Notes: generated from the sequence alone by a model not told the origin. DNA of 64,000 nt from Stratiolaelaps scimitus (GCA_019614645.1 JABWDB010000008.1:6448001-6512000); one strand, 5' to 3'. Positions 38,601 to 52,970 are shown, numbered from the stretch's first letter. Numbers and translations are program-made.

Positions 38601-40792
38601 CGTGACTGTGTATCGATGTGTCTGTGTCCGTAGAAGTTGAGCTTCCCGTTGTCAAGTCATGTAGTGGCTGCCAAAGTGCTGTCTGCTTTGTATGCGGAGC
38701 GACGAGCACTCGCTGTTGGCTGGGTAGGCTGCTGTGATGTCTCGAAGCAATTCGGCTGTGCCAGATTGTCTAATTTTGCAGCCGGGCTCCGCAGCTGCGC
38801 TCGAGCGCCGTCGTTACTTTTCCTGCCGCCGCGGACTGCCCCGCCACTGCAGTAGCGGCTTCTGCTGCTTTAGAGCTTTTGCCTGCAACGGCTTTGTCGT
38901 AGATAGCCAGAGTCCGTACTTTCTGTTATGGCTACGGTGGCATTACGGCAAGTAGCCAGTCGAGTCGTAGTGGCATTCGATTGAGTCTCGAAGTTCGTTC
39001 TTCATCTCTATCTCTCTCTCTCGATTGCTCGTCGTTTCTATGTCTGACAACCGACTCCGGTCAGGAGGTCGGACAGCAGCAGAGAGCCTGCCAAGCTGCC
39101 AGGGTACTCAACTATAGCTACACATGTGGCACAGTGAGTATTGGGCAATCGGCAGCCCGAACCCTCCTACCTGTCTGCCAGCCAGTCTACCGCTGCAGTA
39201 GAAGTGACAGCGGAGAAACGGTTCGTAGTCGTAGCAACTTGGTAATGCGGCCGATTGTTTCGCTATATGGTAATCGCGTTGACAGCCACCGGTCTGCATC
39301 TGCCTGTATAGCGCACAGATTCTCTACTGGCCCGCCGAGCGCTGGTCCCTGCGGAGGTCAGCAGTGCTCCGGGCCGCCCATTGGCCCCCCGATCCATTTT
39401 CCCCGCCCTGAACTGCTATATCCCCGTCCCCATCTTCGCCCCAATCAGAGAAAAGTGTATGTGGAGATGACGGCGCTAAACGCACTCGACGCTCACCCCT
39501 AACAACGCGAGATGGCGAAGGAGCTTCGTGCTGTTCAGTTACGTTCGATGCGTTGCGACAACCAGCCCTCAGCGCACTTGGTGTGGCATCAGGGAAACTC
39601 TCGTGTCTCGTCCGCTCAGCAGCATCAGCAACGCCGACTCCATTCGGGACGTTATGCGTAGCCGTCGAGCACCGGGAACACCGGGAGTAATAACAGAAAT
39701 AGCTTTGGCATCGTCCACTGAACAGCGAACTCTATCTGCGTCCGGCTTTCCGGAGAGGGATAGGCCGGTGATTCAGATGCGCACAGTTTAGTTTATCTTG
39801 TTGCTTCAGCAGCTGCTTCTCGTGTAGTTTCTCGTTTGCGCTTCAGCTGACGCAGCCGGTTCAGCTTCCACTGGCATCCCTTTACGATGTCTCCTGCCGG
39901 CGCCAGTAACGTGTGTGTGTGTATCTGTTATCGTCTCCCTTCCATTGCTTCTCCGTCTTATTATTTCGGGCAATTTTTCTTCGTGTTCACCTAAAAAGGC
40001 CAACTTTACCGTCGAGGGCGCGCCGGAGCGGGAAAAGCCTCCTCTATTCCCCGCGTTCTTTCTGCCTTTGCTGGCCGGCTTCGCCGGAGCGACACATGGC
40101 CGACCGGTCACAGCAATTCACAAACTTACGGGGCAAACGCCAACGAGGACGAGACGCCAGAGCCGAGGAAGGAAGGATTGCGACGGTCTTATACGTTTCA
40201 TCGCAAAAACGTTCGAATACCCCCCCGCGCACAACTACAACGTGCTACATGGGCCCGGTGTCCGCAGCTGCCAGTTGTTCCGGCGTTCTGTCCAATCCAC
40301 TCACTACTTTTAATCCTGGAAGAAGCCGAACCACTGTGTGTCCCTTCGATGGTAACCGAGGTTCAACTAAAGTGGTAACCATGCCAATAGATAGACATGT
40401 GCACGTTACAAAACCTATTGTGCCGCTGTGTTCGGCTCATACTTCTGATGAGAGAGGTAAAGTATACGAAACAATACTGGGAAGAAAAGGGCACGTTCAG
40501 CGTACGTACTCTGCAAACTTTCTTCAATTCGCCATGCTTTTCTCATCTGAGCTGATCTGATTGGCTTGGTGACATTCCGTTTACGAGACGAAAGGAACGA
40601 AGGCCTTCAGACACATGCCATAGCCTGAACCCCTCACCCTCCTGTCGTATATTTGTGTACATACGCTTGCTTCTGTTTCTCTACGGTTCGCTATCCGTTA
40701 CACCTCGTGGTAAAAACGGGACATCGAAGCGCCGATGCGGGCGCCGATGTTACTGCATGTACACCAGCCTCTACTTGCCGCACTGGTTGTCG

Positions 40793-40835
40793 CTGGCCTC
40801 TCACTGGAGGCCAGCCGGCTGCCTCTGGCCTCCAG
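40793..40835. repeat. GC-rich inverted repeat with an extra copy of one arm
   Basis: ctggcctc (40793-40800) and gaggccag (40807-40814) are exact reverse complements. A further ctggcctcca follows at about 40824-40833, so the middle arm can pair with either neighbour. Confidence 0.75.
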
Positions 40836-43800
40836 GTTTAACCTCACCAGTCGCAGTGAGCTCCATAGCCAGTGAGTGGTCGGAGCAGTGGTCTGCCTGA
40901 CTCCCTCTGCCTGGTTGCGTCCCTCTTCTCCTGCGGTTTTGTTTGCCTTTGTGAGGAGGCTCCTTTGAGCGGCCTTCCGGGAGCGACCGATATGAAGACG
41001 GTGGGCGGTTGACGTCTAGCGGCAGCTAGCCAGTCTGACCAACTGGTCTGACCGTCGTGGTCTTGCCTACCATCGGTAGCGATGCGAGGCCGGCTGTGAT
41101 GATGTGGCGAAGAGGCAAAAAGGCCATGTGCGGGCCACAGGAGCACTAAGAGAAGCTATAGGGCCGGTCGGCATTGCTGGAAGTGGCAGTAGCAGGAGGA
41201 AGCAAGCGACGGACACCATTATGCCCGAGGGCCAATCCCCCCCGTTGTCGTCACAATAGTATCATGCCGTGGGTGGAAGAAGCCCTTAGCGAAGTACTGC
41301 TTTGACCTTCCCCTGCTACCTCTTCCTTTTGTCTGCCCGGCGGTTTCCCCAAAGGCCGGCAGGCGGCATGTAGTATCTAGGAGGCGGATACCCCCATCCC
41401 ACTCCCAACGACAAGCGGTAGCAAACAGTCTCATAGTAAGTGAGTGAGAGGGATATGGAGCCAGTCGGCTCAATTGCAACAGGTTGGCTGACCGGCTCGC
41501 ACATGGCACGCATTGAGAGTTCTCTCGCGACTCCTGCTGCTAGCGCTACTGCCGCTTCTGCTCGACCGCTTCGCTGCTGCCTAGTAGTATTCGCAACACC
41601 ACCATTCGCGGGTGTTGGATGGGCTGCTTTCGGTTAGCCCGAGACAGATGGTGGGAAAAGCACTCAAGCGGAGACGGCTCAAGGTCTATGCAGTAACAGA
41701 AGAAACATCGCCATCACTGACTTGAGTCTCCAACATTGTTCTCTGACTGTCTCGAACATTGTTGTGTTCGTGTCTGGGGGGGGGGATACATGGGCAGGTG
41801 TGTCGGCCGTCATTCTTACTAGAAGGCCGTGGCCGACGCCCCTTCAAGAACTGCCAGTTGTCGCATCGCCTCCTGTGTAGGTTAGTACGCAGAACATCAG
41901 AGGTTTGGATGGAAGGTACACAGAGAATACGAGGGAGAAACTGCAACGGCGAGCCTACCCTTCCAGGTGAGAGCGGTTCGTAGGAACTCACGGAACCTCA
42001 AGGTTTGCCGATGGGGCAGCCGCGAAATCCCTCTCTTAGCTGGCTCTAAGGAGCTACAGCACGGCGCTGTTCAGAGCCAAACGAACTACGGACTACTTAT
42101 GCGCTGAAGGTCGGATCCGTCGGTTAGCAGTTTGAACTGACAGAGGCGCTGAGCTATGGCGGCATCGAGCAGCTCCAAAAGGGACTAGTTTAAGTTTATC
42201 GCGCAATAAAAACACTGCCCAGTCAGTCCACCGAGACGGTTCGCTCACTGACCCGAGCTTAGGTCTTGATCCTAACGCACCCTGTCCAGCTGCTCTTCGG
42301 GGGTGCGACCGTCCAGTTGAGCCTAAGACCAGCCTTCTCTGATCTCGGGATAGTGACGACGAGGAAGGTGGACTATTTCTCTTTTCGGCAGGGAACATTC
42401 TACCCGGACCCTTACTCGCTCTGTCAGCGAGATATTAAGCGAATGCATCAGGAGCAGTCGGACAGACAGACTGTGAGAAGAAGGCGCTTATAAACTGTAC
42501 TCTGGCTAGAATAAGGGAAGAAAGAGCGCCGCTACAGCCAGTTTCGGCGCAGTGCACACCACCCATGCGATCATAATTAAAAGCAAACATTCCGCCGGGG
42601 GCGTATGGAGAAAAAGCATAGGGCAGATCCGGCGGCAGTGGTCCCCTACTTGAGTCCGGCGCACGTAAACGAAACCAGTGGAAAAGAGCGGCAAAGGTTG
42701 GGCAAAACGAATGCTAAAGAAAGAAGGTCGAGAGAAACGAAGAGGCGGCACGTCACTGCCATAGGCCGCAGAAGACGATCTCCTGGAGGTGGATAGGTGA
42801 TCAAATAAGCAGCGACGAATGATATAGCCAAGAGGCAGTACCAAGGCTAAGGTTCGAGCGATGGAAGAAGGCACAGAATAACAGCACTAATCATAACAGT
42901 GGTGATACGAGCACCTATCTCAAACGGAGGAAGCAAAAGGAGCTTTGGCCCTCCTTGCGCCACCTCAGTCATTTCGCCGCATGAAGATTCAGCGACTCTC
43001 GCTTTTCTACCGCCGCTCAGTACAGCTTGTTCGATCCAGCTGCCAGTATATACATATAATACATACATGTATACTGTGCAGTGATGCAAAGCCGAGAAAT
43101 CCTGCTCCCCTTACAAATTACTGATCTAAAATATTTTATTAAAAAAAAATGGACCTATATATATGTATATATGTATCATACACACGTGGCCAAAGTTTCT
43201 TTTCGCTCTGCACTGTTTCTCAAACCACTCCACAAAGGTTTTCAATGTATCTCGTTGAACTCGCGCCCGCGATTTCATGGCTACAGTGGGGTAAGAAGGA
43301 CACAGGCATCTTCGACTAGAATACTGCTACTCTCACAACCTCCTTTTCGTTTCGTCGTCTTTAAATATGCATCCCTCAGAAGCATGATATATATATGGTA
43401 GCGTGGCGCCGTTTGTCACCCACCGCCGAGGATCAAAACAGACAGTCGGACAGATTCAACGAGATGGAGGACGCCGAGAATACCCTCCCTGCTGGAGGAC
43501 ACTCAGAGCGAGGCAGTCAGCAGGCGGAAACGCGTGATATAATTAACACGACACACATGAGCCAAGGGAGCATTCATTATAAGGTGGCTGACTCGTCACA
43601 TAATGATAAACACCAGTGTCCAAAGTAAGTAGAGGATCGCTGCTGGCAGCTGCCGGGCAAGAAGCAACCGAAAACACGAATGGCCTTCATTTTCTTTTAT
43701 TCCAAGCGGAATGGCAGCGAAAGCAGGACTGCGACTTGTCCTGTCAGTCTAGGTCAGCTGACAGAAACGCAGGCAAGGCAACATCAGAGTCCTGGTTTGG

Positions 43801-44443
43801 CCATTTTTTTCGATGGCCTTCGTTCGTCCATCTTGTGGTTTCGTTTTTAGTCTCCGAGCCAGTCACTCCACGGCATCTATCGCACATTTGCCCTAGCGTG
43901 GCTTGTATGCGTCGGTGTGCGTGTGGATATTTATCAGATATATGCGTTAGAGGATGCGGAGATGTCCACCTGTGTGACTATTTCGGGACCATTTCCAAAA
44001 ATAGTCAGCCACAATTACCAAATGGCATGATGTTTGTCGAGCTATGGGCTCTGTGGTTAGACCCTGTTTGCCTTGTGGTTGGACCTCTACTTTTGTATCA
44101 AGCGTCAAAGTATGTCTGCACGCAGCGCGGAGTACGAATGCACATCTACGTGTATCGCGACAGGGACCCTATCGCCCGATGCCGAGTCTAACATGGTATG
44201 GTGTTTTTGATAACAGTCCAAACGACCGCCGTCCACGATGTCCTCCACGTTGAGAAATCTCGTTCACGGCGCCACTCTTGCTCTCGCCTTTCCCAGGTCG
44301 AGCAGTTCATACACCTAGTTATATAGCTGAGATAGCCTTAGTTGGTAACTGTTGGTGCGTCCTGTCGATACTCAGATAATGTAATAGAGTATCATTCTCG
44401 CAGAGAGGGCGCACGAGAAAAACTCACTGAGCCAACGAGGGAC

Positions 44444-44453
<10 letters not shown>

Positions 44454-44484
<31 letters not shown>

Positions 44485-44489
44485 GAGAA
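44454..44489. repeat. (GA)n tract
   Basis: About seventeen GA units with one CA interruption. GAGAG is also the core site of arthropod GAGA-factor proteins, so a regulatory role is possible but not shown. Confidence 0.95.
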
Positions 44490-45179
44490 AGACCGGGAGC
44501 TAAGAGATAAAACTAACAGAATGGCCGCCGGTTGAAAGGACTTTTCCTCGTTTTTTTCCCACCTCCTCTAGCCGTTCTTAGAACGAGTGCTGTCATCGCT
44601 GGTAGTCGATGTGCTGCGCCTCGCTCGGCTCCATTCCCTTTCACAGAGTTCCTTCCCTCGTCTTCCGTACGAGGATGGTCCACTGGCGCCGATGCCGTCT
44701 GTGTCAATTTCTCTTTGCTTGTTGTCTTCGGGGTGGCGCTTTCGCCTCGGCTGCAGATTTGCTCCGAACGAACAGCGTCCCTCAGGAGGCATACCAGTCT
44801 GGTAAGGGTAGGAAGAGGCATCGGGGACATTGGCGACAGGGCGCGGGCAACGTAATTTGTTTAGGCTTAGCAGAGGCGCTTAGTCCCCCTATCAGCCCCA
44901 CCCTGCCCTGACTCAACCGAATCTCTTCTCGCTGCTTCTTCATTCCTGTTCGACGCATCGACTGCTTGCTGGGTGCTAGCTCGTGACGTTCCTTGCCGTG
45001 CCGTGGCGGGAACCGGGGCATGCAGTACCAGAGGCTTCTGAAAGCCGATTATCGGCCGTCCTGGCCCCTTTTCTCTACACGCCGCGGGGACGCGGACGCT
45101 GACTGCTTGGTTAGCCGATGGTGATCGGAACAGCTCCTTCAAGAGTGGTAAAAAGAGGTTCGTGATGCTGACAGAACAG

Positions 45180-45212
45180 AGAGGGAGTGAGAGAGCGAGA
45201 GAGAGAGAGAAA
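45180..45212. repeat. Interrupted (GA)n tract
   Basis: A gagggagtgagagagcgag-like run followed by a pure GA run. It creates Glu/Arg or Ser/Leu runs in overlapping frames on both strands. Confidence 0.9.
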
Positions 45213-46563
45213 ATGGTAAAGAATGGAGAGACAAACAGGACAGAAACGACGGCGAAGGGGACAAGCCAGCCTCCTCTGCGGACGAGGCGACGCCCTCAAA
45301 TCCTACGAGCCGCCGATAGGAGGAACGCGGTCTGCCGGTTTGCCTGCCGGGCGGAGGTACGATACGCACTTCACTCTCGGACAACGCGCACGAGTGTGCT
45401 CCACGATTCTTATTTTGCTGCCTTTCTGCCTGTCCGTGTATACTCCCTAAACTACGGCTCACTATTTCCACTCGTCTTCGATGGTCTTCTTCACCTTCTA
45501 AGTCTTCTTTCTCCTCCGGCTTCCAATTCGTCTTCGCCCTCTGCTGTGATTCGCTCCTTTTTCATTCGCTGTCGCTCCCTCTGAAATACTAAAGGCAGGG
45601 ATCTCTCTCTCACACACACACAAGGTGCCATTCCTATTCGTTGTGTATGTGTGTATCTATCTGTCTGTCAATTCTGGATTTCCTAGATCCCTAACCCTTT
45701 ACTCTAGGCGCAACACTAGGATGAACTCGATAGGATAGGGTTGGCACGGGTAGTACGGCGTGAATTTCTTTCTCCATGGGCAGCATACAGCAAGTATGCA
45801 TCTAGCACGCACGAGATAATGCAGCCAAGCCTGCAGCATTTTGGGAAAGTATGATAGCAGGAACTCCTGCGTAACCATGACGACTAAAACCAACGCCACG
45901 GCACGGCCCGCTTGCCAACACTACCCACCGCGTCTGTCGCTGCCGGCCCAACCCACACGGCCACTAGCTGAGTCGTAACAAACAACCTCTTCTGCCCCTG
46001 CTGTCTAGAGGTCCCGCATGCCTACGTGTGTCTCTCCTCTTCTTGATAGCGTGCGCTCAGCTTACCCAGCTTCGCCGACCTGCCCCCCGCCTCGCGTTTG
46101 CCGTGTCTGCCTCCTCGTTTCTACCTCATACCACTGGCGAGTCCAGTTTGCCACCACCGCCGCCGCTGCTGCTGCTAATGCTGCAGCTTTCCTCTCCGAG
46201 CAGATCCAGCAGGAGATTCGAGACAGGGGCATCTTCCGGATACGACGACGATACGATAGAACGAGAGGGGCTTTTTGAGAAACGAAACCGAAGCCGAATG
46301 GAACTTGGAACGCTGGCGGGACGGAACGCAGCGGGCGAGCAGGGGTGATTCCAATGGCAGTGGAGTGGAATATGGAAGAAGGGCAAAGGCGAGAGCGGGG
46401 GCCGAGCGTAAAAACGAATTCCAGCTGAAGAGCTACAGTAGCAACAGCAGCAGCAGCAGCACCAGAAGCAGATTGTTGGATGTCGTTGGGCTTTTTCGTC
46501 TGTCCCAGCTCTTTTCTCTCCGTATCCTCGGCTCACCGTATATCCCTCCGCCCGCGGAGTTCT

Positions 46564-46597
46564 GCGGCGGCGGCGGCGGCGGCGGCAGCAGCAGCAC
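46564..46597. repeat. (CGG)n(CAG)n trinucleotide repeat
   Basis: About seven CGG units followed by three CAG units. It encodes Gly, Ala or Arg runs depending on frame. Confidence 0.95.
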
Positions 46598-49349
46598 CGC
46601 TGCGCCGGCGACTAGCGGAGTCGGTCCTCATCAGCGTATACAGCGCCCCTCCCTTGTCCTGTTTTTATCCTAGTCCTATGCACACTCCCTATGGTCCCGA
46701 ACGCTTATTTTCACCGGGGGACGGGCAGGGGTGTTTTTTCTCGTTTTTTCTTCTCTTTCTTTCGCTCGCGGCGGCGAAAATCGACGGGGGAGCACTCTCG
46801 TACTCGAACACGAGTTCGCGAGGCCGCACCGCGGCCAGATACATTCATTGGGACGCCGGGAGCTCATGCGGAGCCCGTAGCCCGTTCGTTCACTCCCGTA
46901 AGACCCGGGAGTAGAGTAGAATACTATTCCAGTGGTGAGGCTTTCATACGGAACACAGAGCACTGCCATGGAACTCAGGCTCACTTTCGACGGCAGATGC
47001 AGGGGTGACGACGACAACGACTTCTTCCGCCGTTACGCCGTACAGCGTCGCACGGCGCCGACGCCGACTATGTTTGCGAATATCTGCTGCAGCTGTGAAC
47101 AGCGGAGTTTCGCAGAGGGTTGCAGCAGCGAATCCGTACAGCGGTGAAACCGGAAGGGTCGGAATGTTCCACTGCGATAAAGACCTCCGCAGCCATCTCG
47201 AATTACGACGCTTAGTTGCCGGGACGCATGGCAGTCCCGGCACACGCCTCGCTGTCGGTGAATAGCGCGACGACATTTGGCGGACGAATTAGGAGGAGGT
47301 TGCCGGCAGCGCCGATGAGAACGGGGCACCCAGACCAAAGCTGGCATGCGATCGTGTTCTTCGCCCTTCTATCCGTGCCCTTGTGTATATCGAGGGGAGA
47401 CCAGAACTGTTGAACCCGTAGTTGGCTATCCATAGCTCTCTCGGTCGACTTTCCGTGAGACGGTTGAGATTGTGCTGGAACAAGGTTACATATCGTCAAT
47501 TTGACATTGGTCTAGTCTAGTTGTGCTGTATTAGGTCAAGTGGGTGGCCTTTCGGAGAGAATTTCGTGCCACACCCAAAAAAAATTAGAGTAATGAGGTG
47601 AGGGCAGGAGTTGTTAGTGAAAATAATGGCGGTTCACGTATTTCAGGAACAGCTTGCTGTCATTTAAGGTGGTTAAGATAATGCTCGCTAAACCAATTGC
47701 TACAGCCACTGGTGTGCATTTTTCTCACTGCAAATAGATGTAGAACCAAGGTACACCAAAAATAAACCGAGAAATTACTACGGCGGATTTCCTTAAATCG
47801 ATTTTCGTTGCTATAGCTTCCTGCTTGCTATCGGGAACTTTAACCAAACCTTGACAAAACCACAAAACTCATTCACCAGTCGACGTTTTGTAACGTAGTG
47901 ACTAGATTGTCTCACTTTCCCTGAATACATTCAAGAATTGATGAGAACGTAGTGTTCGTTATCTCAGCGGAACGCACGTGAAACAAAAAAAATCTCATGT
48001 CCCGAAGTTTCCATTAATCCGCCATAATGCGGATATGGCTTGGTTCTACATCGACTTTGTCATCACGGTCTCTGTTCATCTCACTGTGTGAATCTTTTAG
48101 AGCAAGCTCACTTAAGTGCCACTATAAAATAGCCTGCAGCAAGCTAACGGAACCAGACAAACGAGCGAGCAAACCGTAGGATCAGCCTTGAAGAACATCA
48201 ATGGTGAGTCGATCGGCCGGATCGGACTTCGTGTTCGGTGGCCGTTAGCCAGACAGCTCCACGATGGTTGATAGGGTGTCATCTTTGGGAGCTGTCCTAG
48301 AGACCATTTATGGCGCTCTAGAATGCCCTCATCGTCTCGTTGCCCTCTTCCCCGTTGGCCGTTGGAGTTTATGGACTGGTCGACCCTTCTGCAGACTCCG
48401 AATGGCGTTCAATAGGTCCCGCTTGCCCCCCCAATCTTCTTCATGATACGACATGGCCCAGTGCTGCTGCTGGTATAACCCTATCATGGTCGTCTCCACA
48501 TACACTTAGTGAGCGGAGAGGGGGAAGACCTTTTGCAGCGGCTGACCCCTTGGCTCGTTTCCCTTTGCTTAGCCGTCGCTTGCCCCAGCCCTGAAGAGGG
48601 GCACGAGTTGCTATAAGGGTCGCACGTTACGTTGTGGGTGCTGGCAGCGTTGATGGGGGGTCGAGCAAGGATGTTGTGGGTGGGAAAGACTTGCCTGCCC
48701 CGTCGGAGAGGTGATGGGTTCAGCTGCAGACGACGAGACCACAACGAACCTCTATAGGTTGAGGGAGAGACCGTCGTCTCCGGCTGACCCGGACGAACGA
48801 GCGAGACCTGCTGAGCTTGTCCATGAGTCGTCATATACTACAGCTACTCTGGGAGAGCTTAGAGTAAGGTAGGGTCAGGGCAAGAGGGGAAGAAGATCGG
48901 TAGAGGGGCGAATACAGCAAAGGGAGGCAGGAAGCCTCGAGCAGCAGCAGAACCAGCACCACCCTCGATTAAGGAAACGACGGCAATAACAACTGCGGTA
49001 GGACAAGCAGGACTAGCAGCACGTGTAGGCCACCACCGATGGCCGTAGGATGGCTGGCGGTTGTGGCGGTCGGGTACCTGTCGCAGTTGTTGTCCACTGA
49101 CTCGTAGAGGCTGATGAGCGGTCAGAAGGCGATCCCGGCCGGAGCGACCGGTCTGTCCCGTGCTACTGCCTCGGCAAGCCTCACGCACTGTCTCCCAGCA
49201 GCGTACGCACTGGCAAGAACACGGAACCTCAATCCCCCAGCCCTACGAGCCTCTATTCGCGCCGGCGCACCCTGATCTCCTTCCTACCCCCTTACGCCGA
49301 ATGAGAGCGAGAGAGAGAGAGCGCGCTAGACGAACCAACTTATATAATA

Positions 49350-50640
49350 GCTAATGTAGCTCGTAGCATCTCATCGGAGCCCATCCGTCCCCTACGTTTA
49401 CCCTTAGTTTAAGCCCCCGCACCTTTACGTCCCACCAGACATCGTTCCCGTAGCTCACTCTGCGCGTGCTTCGGCGGCAGTTGCTTTGATAGGATGCGAC
49501 TTCGTGGAAACGACTGTCGTAACTGGGGCTCGCGGCGACTCGGGCCAATCCTGATCTGCCCTTGGACTGATTGGAGTCGTCAGAATCCTGAGCTGCGGAA
49601 AGGTGATGAAAAACGAGTTGATCGCAGACCCTAACTCTTTCCTGGGGATTGACCCGTACCCGGTTTCCCACTATAAAGAGTTGGCTTACGAAAGCCAATA
49701 CTGCGCTCGTTGAAAATACGTTGCTGGCGGATGATGACGCTCGGCTGCAATGTCATGGACGTCCAAAAGACGAATGTAGAACTCCATTATCATTGCGACT
49801 ATTAACGGCATTAAGTTGCATCAGCGAGTACTAAGGATATAAAAACAGCTAAGGTACGTTTTGAAATGAGAGATAGGATGATAATATACAGAATACAAAA
49901 TCAGCAGAAGTATTATATATCCGCGTGGGAACAACGAGATGTTTTTAATTAATGCCATAAGGACGTTGTCATCAAAGCTTCGTAGGCGATGGACTCCCAT
50001 TTGCTTAAAGTCACTCATATCATTCTAACACCGTTCACTGTCGAAAATGTCTTATCGTTATTATTATTATTATGTATTGTATCACTTACCATTGACGAAC
50101 GCCGCGTACACTGTTGAGGGGATTCTTCTCAGCTATTTGCTTGCGTCATGATAAGGGAGCCGCTCTAATGTGCTTACTCCTGCTTATTCTGATGTGATGA
50201 ATGCGTCTAGTTGAAGGTGAATTGACCAATCGATACCGTAATTTCTATGTGACCTGATACCATCTTAATGGTTGAATAATGAGATTGGCTGAGGACCAAT
50301 ACATGCAAGAGCCCACCTCTACTCTTGGATTTCACTACCTAGCACATATATATTTATTTGTTGAAGGCAGTTGTTACAATTCATGAAATATTTAGCCTAT
50401 ATTCAATAAATGCTCCTTCGTGCGATTACTATAACGATTGGAGAAAGCTAATGCAGATGTGTAAAGCAAAGTAGAAGCAGGGCTTGAGCAGCGTTTCTTA
50501 TAAATTAGCGCACGTGTTAACCTGAAGCCAATAATCTCTTTTCATTGCACTGGTCTTGCTATTATTTGTAGGTAGACCAACCGCCAGAACTCAAACGCTG
50601 ACCGAGGTTTGCTCACCGCGCCCGGTTTAAACCTGCTTTC
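49350..50640. other. AT-rich stretch, no gene seen
   Basis: Contains (TTA)n at 50058 and no supported coding sequence. Confidence 0.6.
50058..50073. repeat. (TTA)n microsatellite
   Basis: Five TTA units in the AT-rich flank of the long GC-richer block. Confidence 0.9.
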
Positions 50641-51115
50641 GTCCTCAGTATTCTGAATGATTTTCGAATCATGGAGCCCCGTTCGTGTGTGGCCAGTGTT
50701 AAGCACACTCGGATGTTGCTGCTGGTACGTCTCTTGCCACGAGTGCGACCGGGGATAGATCGAGTTGGTAACCGACAAAGGTCTGTCTGTGGCCGCCGGT
50801 GCTGTCGACCGTCGTACCGTAGCCACCGAGTCAATGCTCCAGCCGAACGCCAACATATCTCTTCTTCCTCATCTGCTGTTTCTTGGTGCTTCTGCTTGGG
50901 CGGACTCGATGGAGCGTGCGACGCGACTCGGCCTGTTTTACAAGCGAATGGGGTCCTGAGTGCTCCACCGTTCTGGCGACCCGCTACCGCTTAGCGGGAT
51001 CGAGCACAGAACATCTTAAAAGCAACAGCGTCGCGGGCACGGCCACACAGGTTGCCGCAGTGCTGCGTTATCTGACCCCGTTTGATATGGTCATGGACCA
51101 GCGGGAGAAGTGGTG

Positions 51116-51154
51116 AAAAGAGAGAGAGAAAGGACCGAGAGAGAGAGAGAGAGA
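51116..51154. repeat. (GA)n tract
   Basis: Two GA runs separated by aaaggacc, on the + strand of a GC-richer block. Confidence 0.9.
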
Positions 51155-52952
51155 TTGAAGGACACACGCAGAACGACACGGGCACACAAAACGGCACCAG
51201 CATTGAAACAGCAGCAACAGCGGCTCTCATCTTCTCTTCGTCGGGTCTGCCAGGACATCAGCAGCAACACAACGCGGCAGGAACGCCTGCCTCAGTGACA
51301 GAACACTTCGCCGCATCCGGCGACAACAGTGCACCGGTGCAGATGCCAAAGGCACGGAAGGGACGTCAGGGACGTCAACCAACAGAGGAACAGAGTCCTT
51401 GGTCTCGGGCGTGTCGTTGTTGTCGTTGTCGTTGCCGTTGTCTGCGTGGATGAAAACGTACTCCGTCTGACCGTCCCTGTTGCCCGGAGCGGCCGTCGCT
51501 CGCGCCGTGTGGCCATGCCGGACAGAATCGCCGAGGCGGAAGTGAAATATGTCGACAGTGACGATAGCACACCGGAGCGCTGGCCAAAGCCTACTTTTCC
51601 TCTGGGCCCTGTGTCCCCTTCCAATGCGGCGTTGCCCAACGTCCGTTGGTCCCCAGCCAGCGTCTCGGCCCCTCCAGACATATCCTCCCGACACTCGCTG
51701 TCAACGATGCTCTGAAGAGGGCTATCTTTTGAAATGGTGACCCGTTCCCGCACACTCTTCATACAGCCACGAGCGAGAACGAGGTAGGGCAAGGACAAGA
51801 AAACTCCAGGTGATGATGTTGTCTAGTAGATGATGATACAGGATGATCCCCCCCCCCTCCCCCGAATCACCTGCAGGGTGCCATTCGTGTACGCTTGTCT
51901 AGCTATTGTGGATGAAGCACTCCAGTGGCTCGTGAAGCATTATGTACACATTAGGGACGGGCTTCCGTCCCCAAAGGCTGCGAATGCGATACGACGCTGC
52001 CCTCATTCGCCGATTAGTATCGCGTTGTATTGCAATAGGCGAGGGAAGTGCCGAAACGATGATACATGGAACAGAGTAGAACCTGCACATCTTGACGTAG
52101 CACTGTTCCTTTGTATCTTTCTCATCGTCGAAGGGCAATATGTGCCGTCGTAATTTCAGCAGCAGTAGTAGCAACAACAGCAGCATCAGGTTTATGATAC
52201 TATCTATCGCATACATGGAGCTTTCGACTCAGCCAGATCGACCTTTCAGTCGGATATACCCTTCTCCTTTGGTGTTAAACCCCCACGGGCAACCCTCACT
52301 ATGAGCCTGCTGGCCGCGATCACTTCGCAGAATCCTATTCAACGCAATAGGTCGTTAATAGGCGAAGTGGCGAACGCCGTCTACCAGCAAGGACACCGAA
52401 TGAGCAGGCAACAAGCGAATGGGAACATCAGATCACCCAAAAAGGCGAATAGTCAGCCGCACGATAGCATCGACCTAGCTTACCTATATGCATATAGGAT
52501 GTATTCGTTCGTCGGAGATTGCATAAGTACACGTCGAAATGGTTCGGATCGACTCCTAACCGGTTGCAGAATTCGGCATCCAGTGCATATGACCCGATTA
52601 ATTGATAACTGGTCCGAACCGTAGTTCCAACTATTGCATGACACATACGTGGGGTTAGGCTATGCGCAGGCAATCGCCCAACTGCGGTTGATTCTTTAAC
52701 ACGTTCCCTTCATAATAGCTCTATTAAGAGAATAACCTATCTGTAATAGTCATGGAGTGATCGAGCCGGCAATGAGCGCAATAATATATTCAAGCTAAGC
52801 CTTGTGAAGGTCAATTGTCAATTCCACTTGATATCCCTTTAAAACCTCAAGTAATTATTCTGCCGGTCTACTTTGCTTATTACTGTCATAGCTGACGATC
52901 CGGATAGCGTAGAGACTGTGCAGTAAATTCGGTAACATTTTAAATACGTCTT

Positions 52953-52970
52953 TCTCTCTCTCTCTCTCTC
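52953..52970. repeat. (CT)n microsatellite
   Basis: Nine CT units in AT-rich DNA. Confidence 0.95.

Larger units (their letters stand above)
36540..49340. other. Long GC-richer block with GAGA tracts, no recognised gene
   Basis: About 12.8 kb of higher GC, interrupted by AT-rich dips near 40370-40560, 43080-43400 and 47480-48200. It carries most of the (GA)n tracts, the (CGG)n repeat, and pyrimidine-rich zones such as 38060-38150. Frames reach 215 codons (39913-40560) but show no domain. It may hold promoters or untranslated exons; I cannot show it. Confidence 0.4.

Noticed and set aside
39913..40560. 215-codon frame on the + strand
   Set aside because: No recognisable domain, mixed hydrophobic and Arg/Thr-rich content, overlapped by other frames of similar quality, and in a GC-richer block where stops are rarer.
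43616..44191. 191-codon frame on the + strand
   Set aside because: Cys- and hydrophobic-rich but no family pattern, no good splice context and no low-stop explanation needed beyond composition.
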